From the NCBI RefSeq assembly GCF_011801145.1, contig NZ_CP046172.1:7564001-7628000 (forward strand): a DNA stretch of 64,000 bases, given 5' to 3'. Shown in pieces: positions 19,180 to 28,211 of the stretch (positions are counted from its first letter, which is position 1; each line of letters begins with the position of its first letter). The notes below the pieces were generated by a model. That model did not search any database. It had not been told where the DNA came from and was given only the letters and a program-made list of their open reading frames with translations. Made by a program: the position numbers and the translations under genes. The stretch comes from Nocardia arthritidis. Lineage in GTDB: Bacteria > Actinomycetota > Actinomycetes > Mycobacteriales > Mycobacteriaceae.

Positions 19180-20517
19180 TTACCTGTCCGCCAAAACTTT
19201 CTCGAAGTTCGGCGCCGGCGACCAAGTGTAGTTGCGTCCCATTTTCGAGCGAACCAGTAGGCCGCGCTTCTCGAGGTCGTTGAGATCATTTCTGGCGGTC
19301 TGATCGGAAACGCCGTGACTGACCATATGAGTCTGGACCGTGTAATGATTACCCGGGTTCTTTATCGACGATTCGATCAGTGCAAGCTGTCGATGATTGA
19401 ACTCGCCCCTGCTCGACAGCAAGCGGCGAGCTTCTTGTAGTTCCGCGGATTTCCTTACAAGATATTGGTTCAGCTCATCCAAAGCCTGTTTGATCACCTT
19501 CAGGTGATAAATCAGAAAGTATGTGAGGTCGCCCTCGTCCTGCTCGGTCAGAACGAATGAGCGCACATACTGTGCCGGTGCCTTCTTCAGTATTCGAGAG
19601 ATGGTCAGATATTCGGTGAGCCAGTATCCCTGCTTGAGCATGCTCCAATAGAAAAGCGCTCGCGCAGTGCGGCCGTTTCCGTCTTCGAAATAATGATCGT
19701 AGCCGACCATGAAATGTACGATGAGCGCCCGGACCACGGCCGGAACGTAGGCCGTTCCGGTACTGGTCGCGTTCGCGAACGCACACAGGGCCTGCAACCT
19801 CGCAGGAAGTTGGGCCACCGGCGGTGGTATATGCAGCACGTCATCTTCTCGGCCGAACACCTTGACCCGGTCGTCGGGGTCCGGGTTGCTTTGTATTCGT
19901 CCAGCAGATTCGGGATCGTCCAGAGTGCCGGCCGTCACTATTCTGTGGAGCTCGCATACCAGCGCGGGCGTAAAGTCTTCATCCCTGTGTTCCGCGACGA
20001 ACAGCATCGCATTGTAGTTGTTCAAGATCATCCGCTCACTGCGATCGCGGGGCTGACGACCGGACCTGATCATCTCTTTCGCTACGATCCTGCTGGTCGA
20101 TGCCCCCTCGAGCTGACTCGACGTAATTGATTCCTCGATCAAGGAGCTGATGACATAGCGGTTCCGTGTAGCCGGATTGGTTACCGGTTCAGGCGCCGCG
20201 ATCTGCCCGCTTGTCCGCCGAGTTATTTCATCCGTCAATTGCAGCACTTCATCGGGAAGAGCGTATGCGAACTCCCGACCCCCTATCATCTGGAGTGGCA
20301 GGGGCCGCAGCATATTGATTCGCATCATTTTGACCCCGAGCCACCACTCTTGCGGAGTGAGATCCCGAGGTGGCTTCTGATAGCGCAACTTGTCCCAGGG
20401 TAGGTAGGAATCGGATGGGGATGCGATACGGATGGTGGACATCAAAATTGTCGCGAGACGGCCCTTTTCGATCGTGCTCAGCAACTCGTCGCGATCCGGT
20501 GGCGGCGCCGGGTGCAT
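19180..20517 (-). CDS. Fic family protein with self-inhibitory motif
   Basis: A 445-residue Fic protein; the family transfers AMP or related groups to hydroxyl side chains. The catalytic loop is H275-YFEDGNGR (HxFxDGNGR). An upstream SSQLEG (S133xxxE137G138) matches the inhibitory (S/T)xxxE(G/N) helix that blocks ATP binding, so the enzyme is class II type. A winged helix near the C-terminus (NHYTVQTHMVSHGVSDQTARNDLNDLEKRGLL) resembles those of Fic-HTH proteins. The ATG at 20517 is preceded by AGGAGGG; a TTG nine codons earlier is the other option. The gene is visibly poorer in GC than its neighbours, suggesting transfer. The target protein is unknown. Confidence 0.9.
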   Translation of the reverse strand: MHPAPPPDRDELLSTIEKGRLATILMSTIRIASPSDSYLPWDKLRYQKPPRDLTPQEWWLGVKMMRINMLRPLPLQMIGGREFAYALPDEVLQLTDEITRRTSGQIAAPEPVTNPATRNRYVISSLIEESITSSQLEGASTSRIVAKEMIRSGRQPRDRSERMILNNYNAMLFVAEHRDEDFTPALVCELHRIVTAGTLDDPESAGRIQSNPDPDDRVKVFGREDDVLHIPPPVAQLPARLQALCAFANATSTGTAYVPAVVRALIVHFMVGYDHYFEDGNGRTARALFYWSMLKQGYWLTEYLTISRILKKAPAQYVRSFVLTEQDEGDLTYFLIYHLKVIKQALDELNQYLVRKSAELQEARRLLSSRGEFNHRQLALIESSIKNPGNHYTVQTHMVSHGVSDQTARNDLNDLEKRGLLVRSKMGRNYTWSPAPNFEKVLADR

Positions 20518-20790
20518 CAGCCCTCCTCTGAGGTCGTCAGCCAAAGTCTAACAAATTTTGGTTTTGGGGTTGCTGGCGCGCCGAGTCAGTCGCGGGTGTC
20601 AGTTCCGCACAGCCCGCGTGGGCGGCTGATGGCCGATCGGGTGGTGAGGCCGGCTGGTTGGCTATCGCCAAATTTTGGCTTAGTTTGGCGTTCGTTTGGG
20701 GTTGGGCGCGGCTGGCGACAAAGCGTGCATCGCGTACCGCAGGGGCGGCACACGGCCGGATACATGGTTCTTCGAGCGGATGCCGCCGAC
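20518..20790. other. Gap between Fic gene and trmD
   Basis: About 270 bases with no credible gene. It is locally AT-richer on the Fic side. It holds the perfect 13-base palindrome GCCAAA-T-TTTGGC at 20667-20679 and a related half-copy CAAATTTTGG at 20552-20561, possibly operator sites for the Fic gene. No terminator with a T-run was seen. Confidence 0.45.
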
Positions 20791-21483
20791 TCAGATCGTG
20801 TCCGATTCGCCGAGTAGGTCAGGGCGGCGGTCGCGGGTGCGCTGCAAAGACTGTTCGCGACGCCAGGCGGCGACCTTGGCGTGGTCGCCGGAGAGCAGGA
20901 TCGGGGGGACTTCGAGGCCGCGCCAGGTGACGGGGCGGGTGTAGCTGGGGCCTTCCAGCAGTCCGTCGGAGAACGAATCCTCTTGGTGGGATTGCTGATT
21001 GCCGAGGACGCCGGGCAGCAGGCGGACCACCGCTTCGGCCATGACGAGGACCGCCGCCTCGCCGCCGATCAGCACGTAGTCGCCGATGCTGACCTCCTCG
21101 ACGCGGACGCGGCGGGCGGCGTCGTCGAAGACGCGCTGATCGATGCCCTCGTATCGGCCGCAGGCGAAGACGAGATGTTTCTCCGCGGACCAGCGTTGCG
21201 CGGTGGCCTGGGTGAACGGCACACCCGCCGGTGTCGGGACGACGAGCAGGGCGTCGTCGGGGCAGACGGCGTCGAGGGCGTCGCCCCAGATGGTCGGCTT
21301 CATCACCATGCCGGGGCCGCCGCCGTACGGGGCGTCGTCGACCGATTTGTGCACGTCGTGCGTCCAGTCGCGCAGATCGTGTACTTCGAGGGAGACCAGT
21401 CCCTTATCGATTGCCTTGCCCAGCAACGCCGTTCGCAGCGGTTCCAGGTATTCCGGGAAGATGGTGACTACGTCGAGCCTCAT
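20791..21483 (-). CDS. trmD: tRNA (guanine-N1-)-methyltransferase TrmD
   Basis: Methylates G37 of tRNAs with SAM, preventing frameshifts. The trefoil-knot SPOUT fold is shown by [57 protein letters not shown] and the [19 protein letters not shown] block in family order. Length 230 residues is normal. Its ATG overlaps the rimM stop (ATGA), placing it last in the rpsP-KH-rimM-trmD operon. Confidence 0.96.
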   Translation of the reverse strand: MRLDVVTIFPEYLEPLRTALLGKAIDKGLVSLEVHDLRDWTHDVHKSVDDAPYGGGPGMVMKPTIWGDALDAVCPDDALLVVPTPAGVPFTQATAQRWSAEKHLVFACGRYEGIDQRVFDDAARRVRVEEVSIGDYVLIGGEAAVLVMAEAVVRLLPGVLGNQQSHQEDSFSDGLLEGPSYTRPVTWRGLEVPPILLSGDHAKVAAWRREQSLQRTRDRRPDLLGESDTI

Positions 21484-22004
21484 TCCGGATCCAACAGTCC
21501 CTCGGGCGGGTCGATGACGACGAGCCCGTCGGCGATCGACACGGTGGGCACGATGGCGGTGACGAACGGGATGAGGATCTCCCGTCCGTCCTCGGCGGCG
21601 CGCACCGACAGCAGCTCACCGGCGGCCGAATGCAGCACCTCACGCACGGTGCCGACCGGCGTGCCGTCGGTGAGCTGTACCGTCAGCCCCTCCAGCTCGT
21701 GGTCGTAGTACTCGTCCGGATCGTCCGACGGCGGCAGGTCGGCGCTGTCCACCACGAACAGCAGCCCGCGCAACGCGTCGGCGGCGGCACGATCGGACAC
21801 CCCGGCGAGAAAGACCAGGAGCCGGCCCGAGTGTTCCCGGGCCGACTCCACGGTGAAGTCGCGAACCTCTTTCGCGCGCGGCAGCCGGCCACGCAGTCGC
21901 GCGCCCGGCGCGAAACGCGCCTCGGGTTCGTCGGTGCGGATCTCGACGACCAGTTCGCCGCGCACGCCGTGCGATTTGGCGACCCGGCCTACGACGAGTT
22001 CCAT
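21480..22004 (-). CDS. rimM: Ribosome maturation factor RimM
   Basis: 16S rRNA processing factor needed for 30S head maturation. The N-terminal RimM barrel ([19 protein letters not shown]) and the C-terminal PRC-barrel ([36 protein letters not shown] ... ILIPFV) are both present in 174 residues. It lies between the KH protein and trmD, overlapping trmD by four bases. Confidence 0.95.
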   Translation of the reverse strand: MELVVGRVAKSHGVRGELVVEIRTDEPEARFAPGARLRGRLPRAKEVRDFTVESAREHSGRLLVFLAGVSDRAAADALRGLLFVVDSADLPPSDDPDEYYDHELEGLTVQLTDGTPVGTVREVLHSAAGELLSVRAAEDGREILIPFVTAIVPTVSIADGLVVIDPPEGLLDPE

Positions 22005-22247
22005 CTACTGGTCGGTGTCGACCACGTCGACCCGGATACCGCGGCCGCCGATACCGGCGACCAGAGTGCGCAGCGCGGTCGCGGTACGTCCGCCGCGACC
22101 GATCACCTTGCCCAGGTCATCAGGATGAACATGCACCTCGACGGTGCGTCCGCGGCGGCCGGTGATCAGCTCGACGCGGACATCATCGGGATTGGCGACG
22201 ATGCCGCGAACGAGGTGCTCGACGGCATCGGCCACGACCGCACTCAT
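22005..22247 (-). CDS. KH-domain RNA-binding protein (KhpA-like)
   Basis: An 80-residue single KH domain protein of the KhpA/YlqC family, RNA chaperone-like. The GxxG loop is seen as IGRGGRTATALRTL, preceded by VEVHVHPDDLGKV. It is between rpsP and rimM, as in nearly all Gram-positive bacteria. The ATG overlaps the rpsP stop (TAATG), indicating coupled translation. Confidence 0.94.
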   Translation of the reverse strand: MSAVVADAVEHLVRGIVANPDDVRVELITGRRGRTVEVHVHPDDLGKVIGRGGRTATALRTLVAGIGGRGIRVDVVDTDQ

Positions 22248-22681
22248 TACTCGGCAGCCTCGGCAGCCTCGGCCTCGGCGGCCTCGTCCTTCTTGGCGGC
22301 CTTCTTCTTCGGGGTGACGGCCTCGGCGACCGGCTCGTTGTCGGCGGCGGCCAGCGCGGCGTTGAACAGGTCCAGCTTGGACGGCTTGGCCGCCTTCACC
22401 TTCAGCGTGCCCTCGGCGCCCGGCAGGCCCTTGAACTTCTGCCAGTCGCCGGTGATCTCCAGCAGACGCTGCACCGGTTCGGTCGGCTGCGCACCGACAC
22501 CCAGCCAGTACTGAGCGCGCTCGGAATCGATCTCGATGAGCGACGGCTCTTCCTTCGGGTGGTACTTGCCGATGGACTCGATGGCCCGGCCGTCCCGGCG
22601 GGTGCGGGCGTCCGCGATGACGATGCGGTACTGCGGGTTGCGGATCTTGCCCATGCGGGTGAGCTTGATGCGAACAGCCAT
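22247..22681 (-). CDS. rpsP: 30S ribosomal protein S16
   Basis: Small-subunit protein S16. [32 protein letters not shown] and [24 protein letters not shown] are the family core. A lysine/alanine/glutamate-rich C-terminal tail (about residues 100-144) is characteristic of actinobacterial S16. The ATG at 22681 is fixed by homology; the frame extends 11 codons upstream without reason. First gene of the rpsP-KH-rimM-trmD operon. Confidence 0.96.
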   Translation of the reverse strand: MAVRIKLTRMGKIRNPQYRIVIADARTRRDGRAIESIGKYHPKEEPSLIEIDSERAQYWLGVGAQPTEPVQRLLEITGDWQKFKGLPGAEGTLKVKAAKPSKLDLFNAALAAADNEPVAEAVTPKKKAAKKDEAAEAEAAEAAE

Positions 22682-22972
22682 GCTGTTATATGCCTCTTTC
22701 AGGTAGTTGGTCACGGCGCGATTCAGCGACCCGCACGGTCTGCGGGCCCGGTTTCACGCTTGAAGTGTGTGACCGCCGCGCGGTACGTAACCGGAGACGG
22801 GCTGACACTGTCCGGAAGGACGGTGCTCCATTCTGCCAGACCGCCGACGCACCCCTGAAATCGGCTCCATCCTGGGTTACACCGACGCGTCGAGATCGAT
22901 CCCCGGCAGCATCGGGACCGCCATGACGCGACGTAAGCGAACTCACCGGCACCGCCTTCGGCACGAACGGAC

Positions 22973-23713
22973 TCAGGCTGGTTTGGTCGCCATGACCGCG
23001 TTGGTGGACATCCACGGCCCGGCGAACCACATCCGCCAGCCGAGGGGTTCGATAGTGACGTCGCGGGCGCCGTTGGCGGACAGCACTTCCCGGTATTCCG
23101 GCGCCTTGCTGATGTCGGCGATGACCATGCGGCCGCCGGGGCGCAGTACCCGCAGCGCCTCGCGGACGGCGGCGGCGCGACCGGTGGCGGATTTGATGTT
23201 GTGGATGGCCAGGCTGGAGACGACGACGTCGAATTCGTTGTCCGGGAACGGCAGCGCGGTCATATCGCCGGTGCACAGCTCGACGCGGTCGGCGACGCCG
23301 CAGGCATCGGCGTTGCGTTCGGCGATCTCCGCGCTGTTGCCGGATTGATCGATCGTGCGCCACAAATCGATGCCGACGACGCGGCCGGTGGACAGCCTGC
23401 GCGCCACGGCCAACAGCACCGCGCCACGGCCGGGGCCGAGATCGAGCACTCGTTCGTCACCGCGCAGCGCGAGCCGGTCGAGCAGTTCGCTCCACACCTG
23501 GAATTTGCCGCGGCGGGTGGCGTACAGGAACAGCCCGATCTGGGCGATCATCGCGATGGTGATGATGGCGACCACCCAGAATGCGATGGCGGTGCCGTAT
23601 ATGCCCACCAGGATCAGTGCGATCAGATAGCCGAGCGCGACGGCGCCGAGCCCGATCAACACATAGGGTGCGTCGAAACCATAGGAAACGCGCGTGGACC
23701 GAGCAGCGATCAT
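22973..23713 (-). CDS. Membrane-anchored class I SAM methyltransferase
   Basis: A 246-residue protein with two N-terminal transmembrane helices (about residues 18-60) and then a complete Rossmann methyltransferase: VLDLGPGRGAVLLAVA (SAM motif I), VVGIDLW, DMTALPFPDNEFDVVVSSLAIHNI and LRPGGRMVIADI. The methyl acceptor is unknown. The start is ATG 23713; a GTG directly before it is possible. It follows the amidohydrolase on the same strand. Confidence 0.82.
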   Translation of the reverse strand: MIAARSTRVSYGFDAPYVLIGLGAVALGYLIALILVGIYGTAIAFWVVAIITIAMIAQIGLFLYATRRGKFQVWSELLDRLALRGDERVLDLGPGRGAVLLAVARRLSTGRVVGIDLWRTIDQSGNSAEIAERNADACGVADRVELCTGDMTALPFPDNEFDVVVSSLAIHNIKSATGRAAAVREALRVLRPGGRMVIADISKAPEYREVLSANGARDVTIEPLGWRMWFAGPWMSTNAVMATKPA

Positions 23714-23775
23714 CACCTCACTGTAGGAGATTGATCAAAGATGCTCAGCCCCAAGGTATTTGGGTCTAGAGCGAA

Positions 23776-24870
23776 CTAGCGGTGCCCGGTGACCGGCCCG
23801 CCGCCCTTGACCACCTCACCCCGCAACACCACATAGTCCGGATTGCCGAGCACCTCGGGATGCGTCCGCGGATCCTCGTGGTAGACAACGAAATCCGCGG
23901 GCGCACCGGGCTCGATTCCGGGCCGCCCCAACCAGCCCCGGGCATCCCAGGAAGCCGCGCCCAACGCGTCGTGACTCGACAGCCCGGCCCCACGCAGCGC
24001 GGCGATCTCGTCGGCGATGCGCCCGTGCCTGATGCCGCCGCCCGCGTCGGTGCCCGCATAGATCGGCACCCCGGCATCGTGCGCGTTGCCCACCGTTTCA
24101 CGCACCCGGCGGTGCAGGTCACGCATATGCGCGGCATAGGTGGGGAATTTGCCCGCGCCGTCGGCTATTTCGGGAAACAGCTCGATATTGATCAGCGTCG
24201 GGACCAGCGCCGTGCCATGTTCCACCATCAGCTCGACGGTGTCGTCGGTGAGGCCGGTGCCGTGCTCGAGGCAGTCGATTCCGGCGTTGATCAGTCCGGG
24301 CAGCGCGTCCTCGCCGAAGACGTGCGCGGTGACCCTGGCGCCGTTCGCGTGCGCGGCATCGATGGCCTCCTTCAGGATGGCGTCGCTCCACAGCGGGCGC
24401 AGATCGCCGACGGAGCGGTCGATCCAGTCGCCGACGATCTTCACCCAGCCATCGCCGAAACGGGCCTGTTCGGCGACGATCTCGGGCAGGTCGCGCTCGT
24501 CGTCGAGTTCGATGCCGAGTTCGCGAATGTAGCGCTTGGGCCGGGCGATATGCCTGCCCGCGCGGATGATCCGCGGCAGGTCGGCGCGCTCGTCTATGAA
24601 GCGGGTATCGATCGGCGATCCGGCGTCGCGCAGCAGCAGCGCACCGGCGTCGCGCTCGATCTCCGCCTGCGCGACGGCACCGGCCCGGTCCTCGTGGCCG
24701 CCGCCGTGCCGGATGCCGACATGGCAGTGCGCGTCGACCAGTCCGGGCACGATCCATCCTGTGCGGCAAAGGGTTTCGGCATCGGACACCGGTTCGAAGG
24801 ACACCGCGCCCGCGCGCACCCAGATATCGCGGACCTCGTCATCCGGCAGAACAACACCGCGTAGATGCAC
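23776..24870 (-). CDS. Amidohydrolase family protein (Rv2915c-like)
   Basis: A 364-residue metal-dependent amidohydrolase-superfamily enzyme. The metal-binding V-D-A-H-C-H motif follows WIVPGLVDAHCHVG; further ligands lie in VTAHVFGED and LEHGTG and in AGTDAGG. The C-terminal strand (GAPADFVVYHEDPR) is the usual composite beta-domain. The position near ffh corresponds to M. tuberculosis Rv2915c. The substrate is unknown; imidazolonepropionase or prolidase-like roles are family options. The GTG start at 24870 is preceded by AGGAGGG. Confidence 0.88.
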   Translation of the reverse strand: MHLRGVVLPDDEVRDIWVRAGAVSFEPVSDAETLCRTGWIVPGLVDAHCHVGIRHGGGHEDRAGAVAQAEIERDAGALLLRDAGSPIDTRFIDERADLPRIIRAGRHIARPKRYIRELGIELDDERDLPEIVAEQARFGDGWVKIVGDWIDRSVGDLRPLWSDAILKEAIDAAHANGARVTAHVFGEDALPGLINAGIDCLEHGTGLTDDTVELMVEHGTALVPTLINIELFPEIADGAGKFPTYAAHMRDLHRRVRETVGNAHDAGVPIYAGTDAGGGIRHGRIADEIAALRGAGLSSHDALGAASWDARGWLGRPGIEPGAPADFVVYHEDPRTHPEVLGNPDYVVLRGEVVKGGGPVTGHR

Positions 24871-24921
24871 CGCAACCCTCCTGGACGTCGTCGGCTGTCC
24901 TCAACTTACCTCCAGGAAAAC

Positions 24922-25845
24922 CTAGCCATCGAAGACGACCACACCCGGTCGCTCCCGGCACACCTCCCACACCGCCGCGAGCCCGATTCCGATCAGCGGA
25001 TGGTCGCCGCTCCCCCGCCGCACGCAGATATTGTGCCGCCGGAACGGCCGGGGCTCCCCGTGCAGCGGCACCCGGACCACCGCGAGATCACCGGGCAGAC
25101 TGGCCAGCCGCGGCACCAGGCTGACCCCGAAGCCCTGCGCGATCATGGCGGAAATCCCGATCCAATCGATCGCGCGATGGCCGACGTGCGGCGTGAATCC
25201 CGCGGCGGCGCAGGCGGCCAGCAGGAATTGCTGATGGGCGACGCGATCCGGCGCCCCGATCCATACCTCCCCGGCCGTCTCGGCCAGCGCGATACTCGTC
25301 CGCGCGGCGAAGGAGTGCCCGGCCGGAACGAGCAGGTCCTGCGGGTCATCCAGCAGGGGCCACTGTTCGAAGCGCAGATCGTCCGGCGGCGGAGTATCCA
25401 CGGTCGGGAAGACGACGGCGATATCGATATCACCCGCCAGCAGCAGATCCAGGCAAAGCCCGCTCTCGTCGGAGCAGAGCTCGACGGTGAGCCGCGGATG
25501 TACCGCGCGCAACCGGGCCGCCGCGGGCGCGACCACCGCGGTCGCCGTCGGCGAGCTGCCGATCCGCAGCACGCCCGCGATGCCGTCGCGATGTGCGGCC
25601 AACTCGGCCCGCGCCCGTTCCGCCTGTGCCGCAAGCAGATCCGCGTGCCGCAGCAGGGTGTGCGCGGCCGCGGTGAGCTGGACGCGGCGACCGATCTGTT
25701 CCAGCAGTCGCACGTCGAGTTCGTTGGCGAGCTGACGCAACTGCTGGGATACCGTCGACGGCGTCAGGTGCAGCGCCCGCGCCGCCGCGGTCACGGTGCC
25801 GTGCTCGCGCACCATGCGAAGGGTATGCAGCCGCGGATCAATCAT
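24922..25845 (-). CDS. LysR-family transcriptional regulator
   Basis: A 307-residue LysR regulator: N-terminal winged helix (MIDPRLHTLRMVREHGTVTAAARALHLTPSTVSQQLRQL) and a C-terminal periplasmic-binding-like effector domain from about residue 85. The start is placed at ATG 25845, where the family N-terminus begins; the open frame extends 53 codons beyond without homology. It lies 51 bp upstream of the amidohydrolase on the same strand and divergent from a small zinc-ribbon gene. Confidence 0.87.
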   Translation of the reverse strand: MIDPRLHTLRMVREHGTVTAAARALHLTPSTVSQQLRQLANELDVRLLEQIGRRVQLTAAAHTLLRHADLLAAQAERARAELAAHRDGIAGVLRIGSSPTATAVVAPAAARLRAVHPRLTVELCSDESGLCLDLLLAGDIDIAVVFPTVDTPPPDDLRFEQWPLLDDPQDLLVPAGHSFAARTSIALAETAGEVWIGAPDRVAHQQFLLAACAAAGFTPHVGHRAIDWIGISAMIAQGFGVSLVPRLASLPGDLAVVRVPLHGEPRPFRRHNICVRRGSGDHPLIGIGLAAVWEVCRERPGVVVFDG

Positions 25846-25918
25846 TCGGTAATTCAACACGATTCGCTGCGGAATCTTTCGATGGACCCGAACGCCGGAT
25901 GCGGTGAACACTGCGAAT

Positions 25919-26083
25919 ATGACCAGCGAAATCTGCACGCACTGCGGACAGCCGATCGATCGCGCCGACCGCACCATGTCCCGCCACCGCACCTCGGAGG
26001 GCACCGTCGTCTACACGCGCTGCGCCTGCGGCGGTGTGCACATCTGGCTGGAAGCGCACACCCGCAGCCTGCTCGCCGGTTGA
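25919..26083 (+). CDS. Small zinc-ribbon protein
   Basis: A 54-residue open frame with CTHCG near the N-terminus and CACGG at about residues 35-39, spaced as a two-knuckle zinc ribbon, and few hydrophobic residues. An in-frame GTG at 25904 would add five residues. It is divergent from the LysR gene and stops 11 bp before the end of convergent ffh. The function is unknown; the cysteine pairs and codon use argue that it is a real gene. Confidence 0.6.
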   Translation: MTSEICTHCGQPIDRADRTMSRHRTSEGTVVYTRCACGGVHIWLEAHTRSLLAG

Positions 26084-26094
26084 AAAAGAATCGG

Positions 26095-27660
26095 CTACTT
26101 CTTCGGGAATTTGAGCTTCGACAGGTCGAAACCCTCCAGCCCCGGCGGCAATTCGTTCAATCCGGCGGGCATATCGGACAGGTCCGGCATTCCGGCGGGC
26201 AGCCCACCCATGCCGGGCAGACCGGGGAAGCCGCCGCGCACCTTCGGCGGCGTCGGGCCACGACCGCCCTTCTTACCCTTCTTGCCGCCCTTCTTGTTGT
26301 TGCGACGTCCCGCACCGGGCAGCCCCATCTGGCGGCCCATCGCCGCCATCATCTTCTTCGCGTCGAAGAAGCGATCGACGAGCTGATTCACCTCGGATAC
26401 CGATACGCCCGAACCGTTCGCGATGCGCAGCCGCCGGGAGGCATTGATGATCTTGGGATTATCCCGCTCGGCGGGTGTCATACCGCGGATGATCGCCTGC
26501 ACCCGATCCAGCTGCTTATCGTCGATCTGGGCGAGCGCGTCCTTCATCTGACCGGCGCCGGGCAGCATGCCGAGCAGATTGCCGATCGGACCCATCTTGC
26601 GGATCGCGAGCATCTGATCGAGGAAGTCCTCGAGGGTGAGCTCACCGCTGCCGATCTTGCGCGCGGCCTCCTCGGCCTGCTTCGCGTCGTATACCTGCTC
26701 GGCCTGTTCGATGAGGGTGAGCACATCGCCCATGCCGAGGATGCGGCTCGCCATCCGGTCCGGATGGAAGACATCGAAATCCTCCAGCTTTTCGCCGGTG
26801 GACGCGAACAGGATCGGCACGCCGGTGACCTCGCGCACGCTCAGCGCCGCACCGCCGCGAGCGTCGCCGTCGAGCTTGGTGAGCACGACGCCGGTGAAGC
26901 CGACACCGTCGCGGAACGCCTCGGCGGTGGTGACCGCGTCCTGACCGATCATGGCGTCGAGCACGAACAGGATCTCGTCCGGCTGCACGGCATCGCGAAT
27001 GCCGGCGGCCTGCTGCATGAGTTCGGCGTCGATGCCGAGGCGGCCCGCGGTGTCGACGATGACGATGTCGTGCTGCTTCTGCCTGGCCTCCTCGATACCC
27101 GAGCGGGCCACGTTGATCGGGTCGGCCGCGGAGATGCCCAACGGGTTCTCGCCGCCGCCGATCGAGGTGCCGGGATGCGGCGCGTAAACGGGGACGCCCG
27201 CGCGCTCACCGACCACCTGCAGCTGCGTGACGGCGCCGGGGCGCTGCAGATCGCAGGCCACCAGGATGGGCTGATGTCCTTGGCCCTTCAGCCATTTCGC
27301 GAGTTTTCCGGCGAGGGTGGTCTTACCGGCGCCCTGCAGACCGGCGAGCATGATCACCGACGGCGGGTTCTTGGCCAGGTTCAACCTGCGGGTCTCGCCG
27401 CCGAGAATGCCGACGAGTTCCTCGTTGACGATCTTGACGACCTGCTGCGCCGGATTCAACGCCGCGGAAACCTCGGAGCCCTTGGCGCGCTCCTTGATGC
27501 GTGCGATGAACCCGCGCACCACGGGCAGCGCGACGTCGGCCTCGAGCAGGGCGAGCCGGATCTCCCGGCAGGTGGCGTCGATGTCGGCCGGTGACAGACG
27601 CCCCTTACCACGCAGATCCTTGAGGGCACCGGTAAGCCGGTCGGACAGGGATTCGAACAC
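26095..27660 (-). CDS. ffh: Signal recognition particle protein Ffh
   Basis: SRP54 GTPase that binds signal peptides and 4.5S RNA and docks with FtsY. The N domain (MFESLSDRLTGALKDLRG) is followed by the G domain (LQGAGKTTLAGKLA P-loop, DTAGRLGID, TKLDGDARGGAAL) and the Met-rich M domain (about 325-430). A Gly/Lys-rich C-terminal extension ends the 521-residue protein, as in other actinobacteria. The GTG start at 27660 follows AGGAGC. Confidence 0.96.
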   Translation of the reverse strand: MFESLSDRLTGALKDLRGKGRLSPADIDATCREIRLALLEADVALPVVRGFIARIKERAKGSEVSAALNPAQQVVKIVNEELVGILGGETRRLNLAKNPPSVIMLAGLQGAGKTTLAGKLAKWLKGQGHQPILVACDLQRPGAVTQLQVVGERAGVPVYAPHPGTSIGGGENPLGISAADPINVARSGIEEARQKQHDIVIVDTAGRLGIDAELMQQAAGIRDAVQPDEILFVLDAMIGQDAVTTAEAFRDGVGFTGVVLTKLDGDARGGAALSVREVTGVPILFASTGEKLEDFDVFHPDRMASRILGMGDVLTLIEQAEQVYDAKQAEEAARKIGSGELTLEDFLDQMLAIRKMGPIGNLLGMLPGAGQMKDALAQIDDKQLDRVQAIIRGMTPAERDNPKIINASRRLRIANGSGVSVSEVNQLVDRFFDAKKMMAAMGRQMGLPGAGRRNNKKGGKKGKKGGRGPTPPKVRGGFPGLPGMGGLPAGMPDLSDMPAGLNELPPGLEGFDLSKLKFPKK

Positions 27661-27750
27661 CGATCGCGCTCCTGATCTCGGGGGACGTCTAAAACACTGC
27701 TCTCCCAGGGTAATGGGCTAGCCCGAGTGTTCGCGCACGCGGTTCGAAGT

Positions 27751-27768
27751 CCAAGGCAGAAACCTTGG
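27751..27768. repeat. Small inverted repeat between ffh and its upstream neighbour
   Basis: CCAAGG-N6-CCTTGG in the 135-bp gap between the 104-residue protein gene and ffh. On the minus strand it could form a weak hairpin after the upstream gene, but there is no T-run. Confidence 0.3.
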
Positions 27769-27795
27769 GAAATAAGGGGAATTCGCGAAGGCCGG

Positions 27796-28110
27796 TCAGT
27801 CGAGGGAGCGGCGGCGCGGTTTGACGGTCTTGCGGTAGTCGTGATTTTCCTCGGCCACCATGAATACCGCCTCGCGGGCGGTCAGGCCTAGCTCCAGGGC
27901 TAGGTCGTCGAGCATGGCCCATTCGGTGGTGGTGGGAATCCGCGAGGCGGCGACGGTGGTGGCGATTGTCATCGCGGTCACCGCCTGCTGACCGCTGAGG
28001 GTCCGCCCGGGCAGCCAGGAGACGACCCAGCGGTCTCCGCCGACACACCGCGCCATGTGCGTCGTCTCGTCGCTGGTCATCATCGATGCCGAAACCACCT
28101 CAATTGCCAC
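27796..28110 (-). CDS. Conserved hypothetical protein of 104 residues
   Basis: I do not recognise the family. The reading frame from GTG 28110 (VAIEVVSASMMTSDETTHMARCVGG) follows GAGGGGAG and ends in a basic tail (KTVKPRRRSLD). Charged and soluble, with a helical second half (EWAMLDDLALELGLTAREAVFMVAEENHDY) that may be a small DNA- or protein-binding unit. The open frame continues 89 codons upstream into glnD but reads as arginine-rich shadow. Located between glnD and ffh. Confidence 0.65.
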   Translation of the reverse strand: MAIEVVSASMMTSDETTHMARCVGGDRWVVSWLPGRTLSGQQAVTAMTIATTVAASRIPTTTEWAMLDDLALELGLTAREAVFMVAEENHDYRKTVKPRRRSLD

Positions 28111-28211
28111 CGACCTGCTCCCCTCACGCTTGCGATAGCCGGACGCTCTGATATTAAGGCGCGCGGAGCCCCGCGTATACGAGTTCCAGCAAATCGCGTG
28201 CAACAGGTTGG

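Noticed and set aside
22682..22972. Possible gene in the gap before rpsP
   Set aside because: About 290 bases with only short frames; likely the rpsP leader/promoter and a tail of the methyltransferase unit.
24865..27594. 909-codon plus-strand open frame
   Set aside because: Runs across the antisense of LysR and ffh and the small zinc gene in a different frame; composition is shadow-like.
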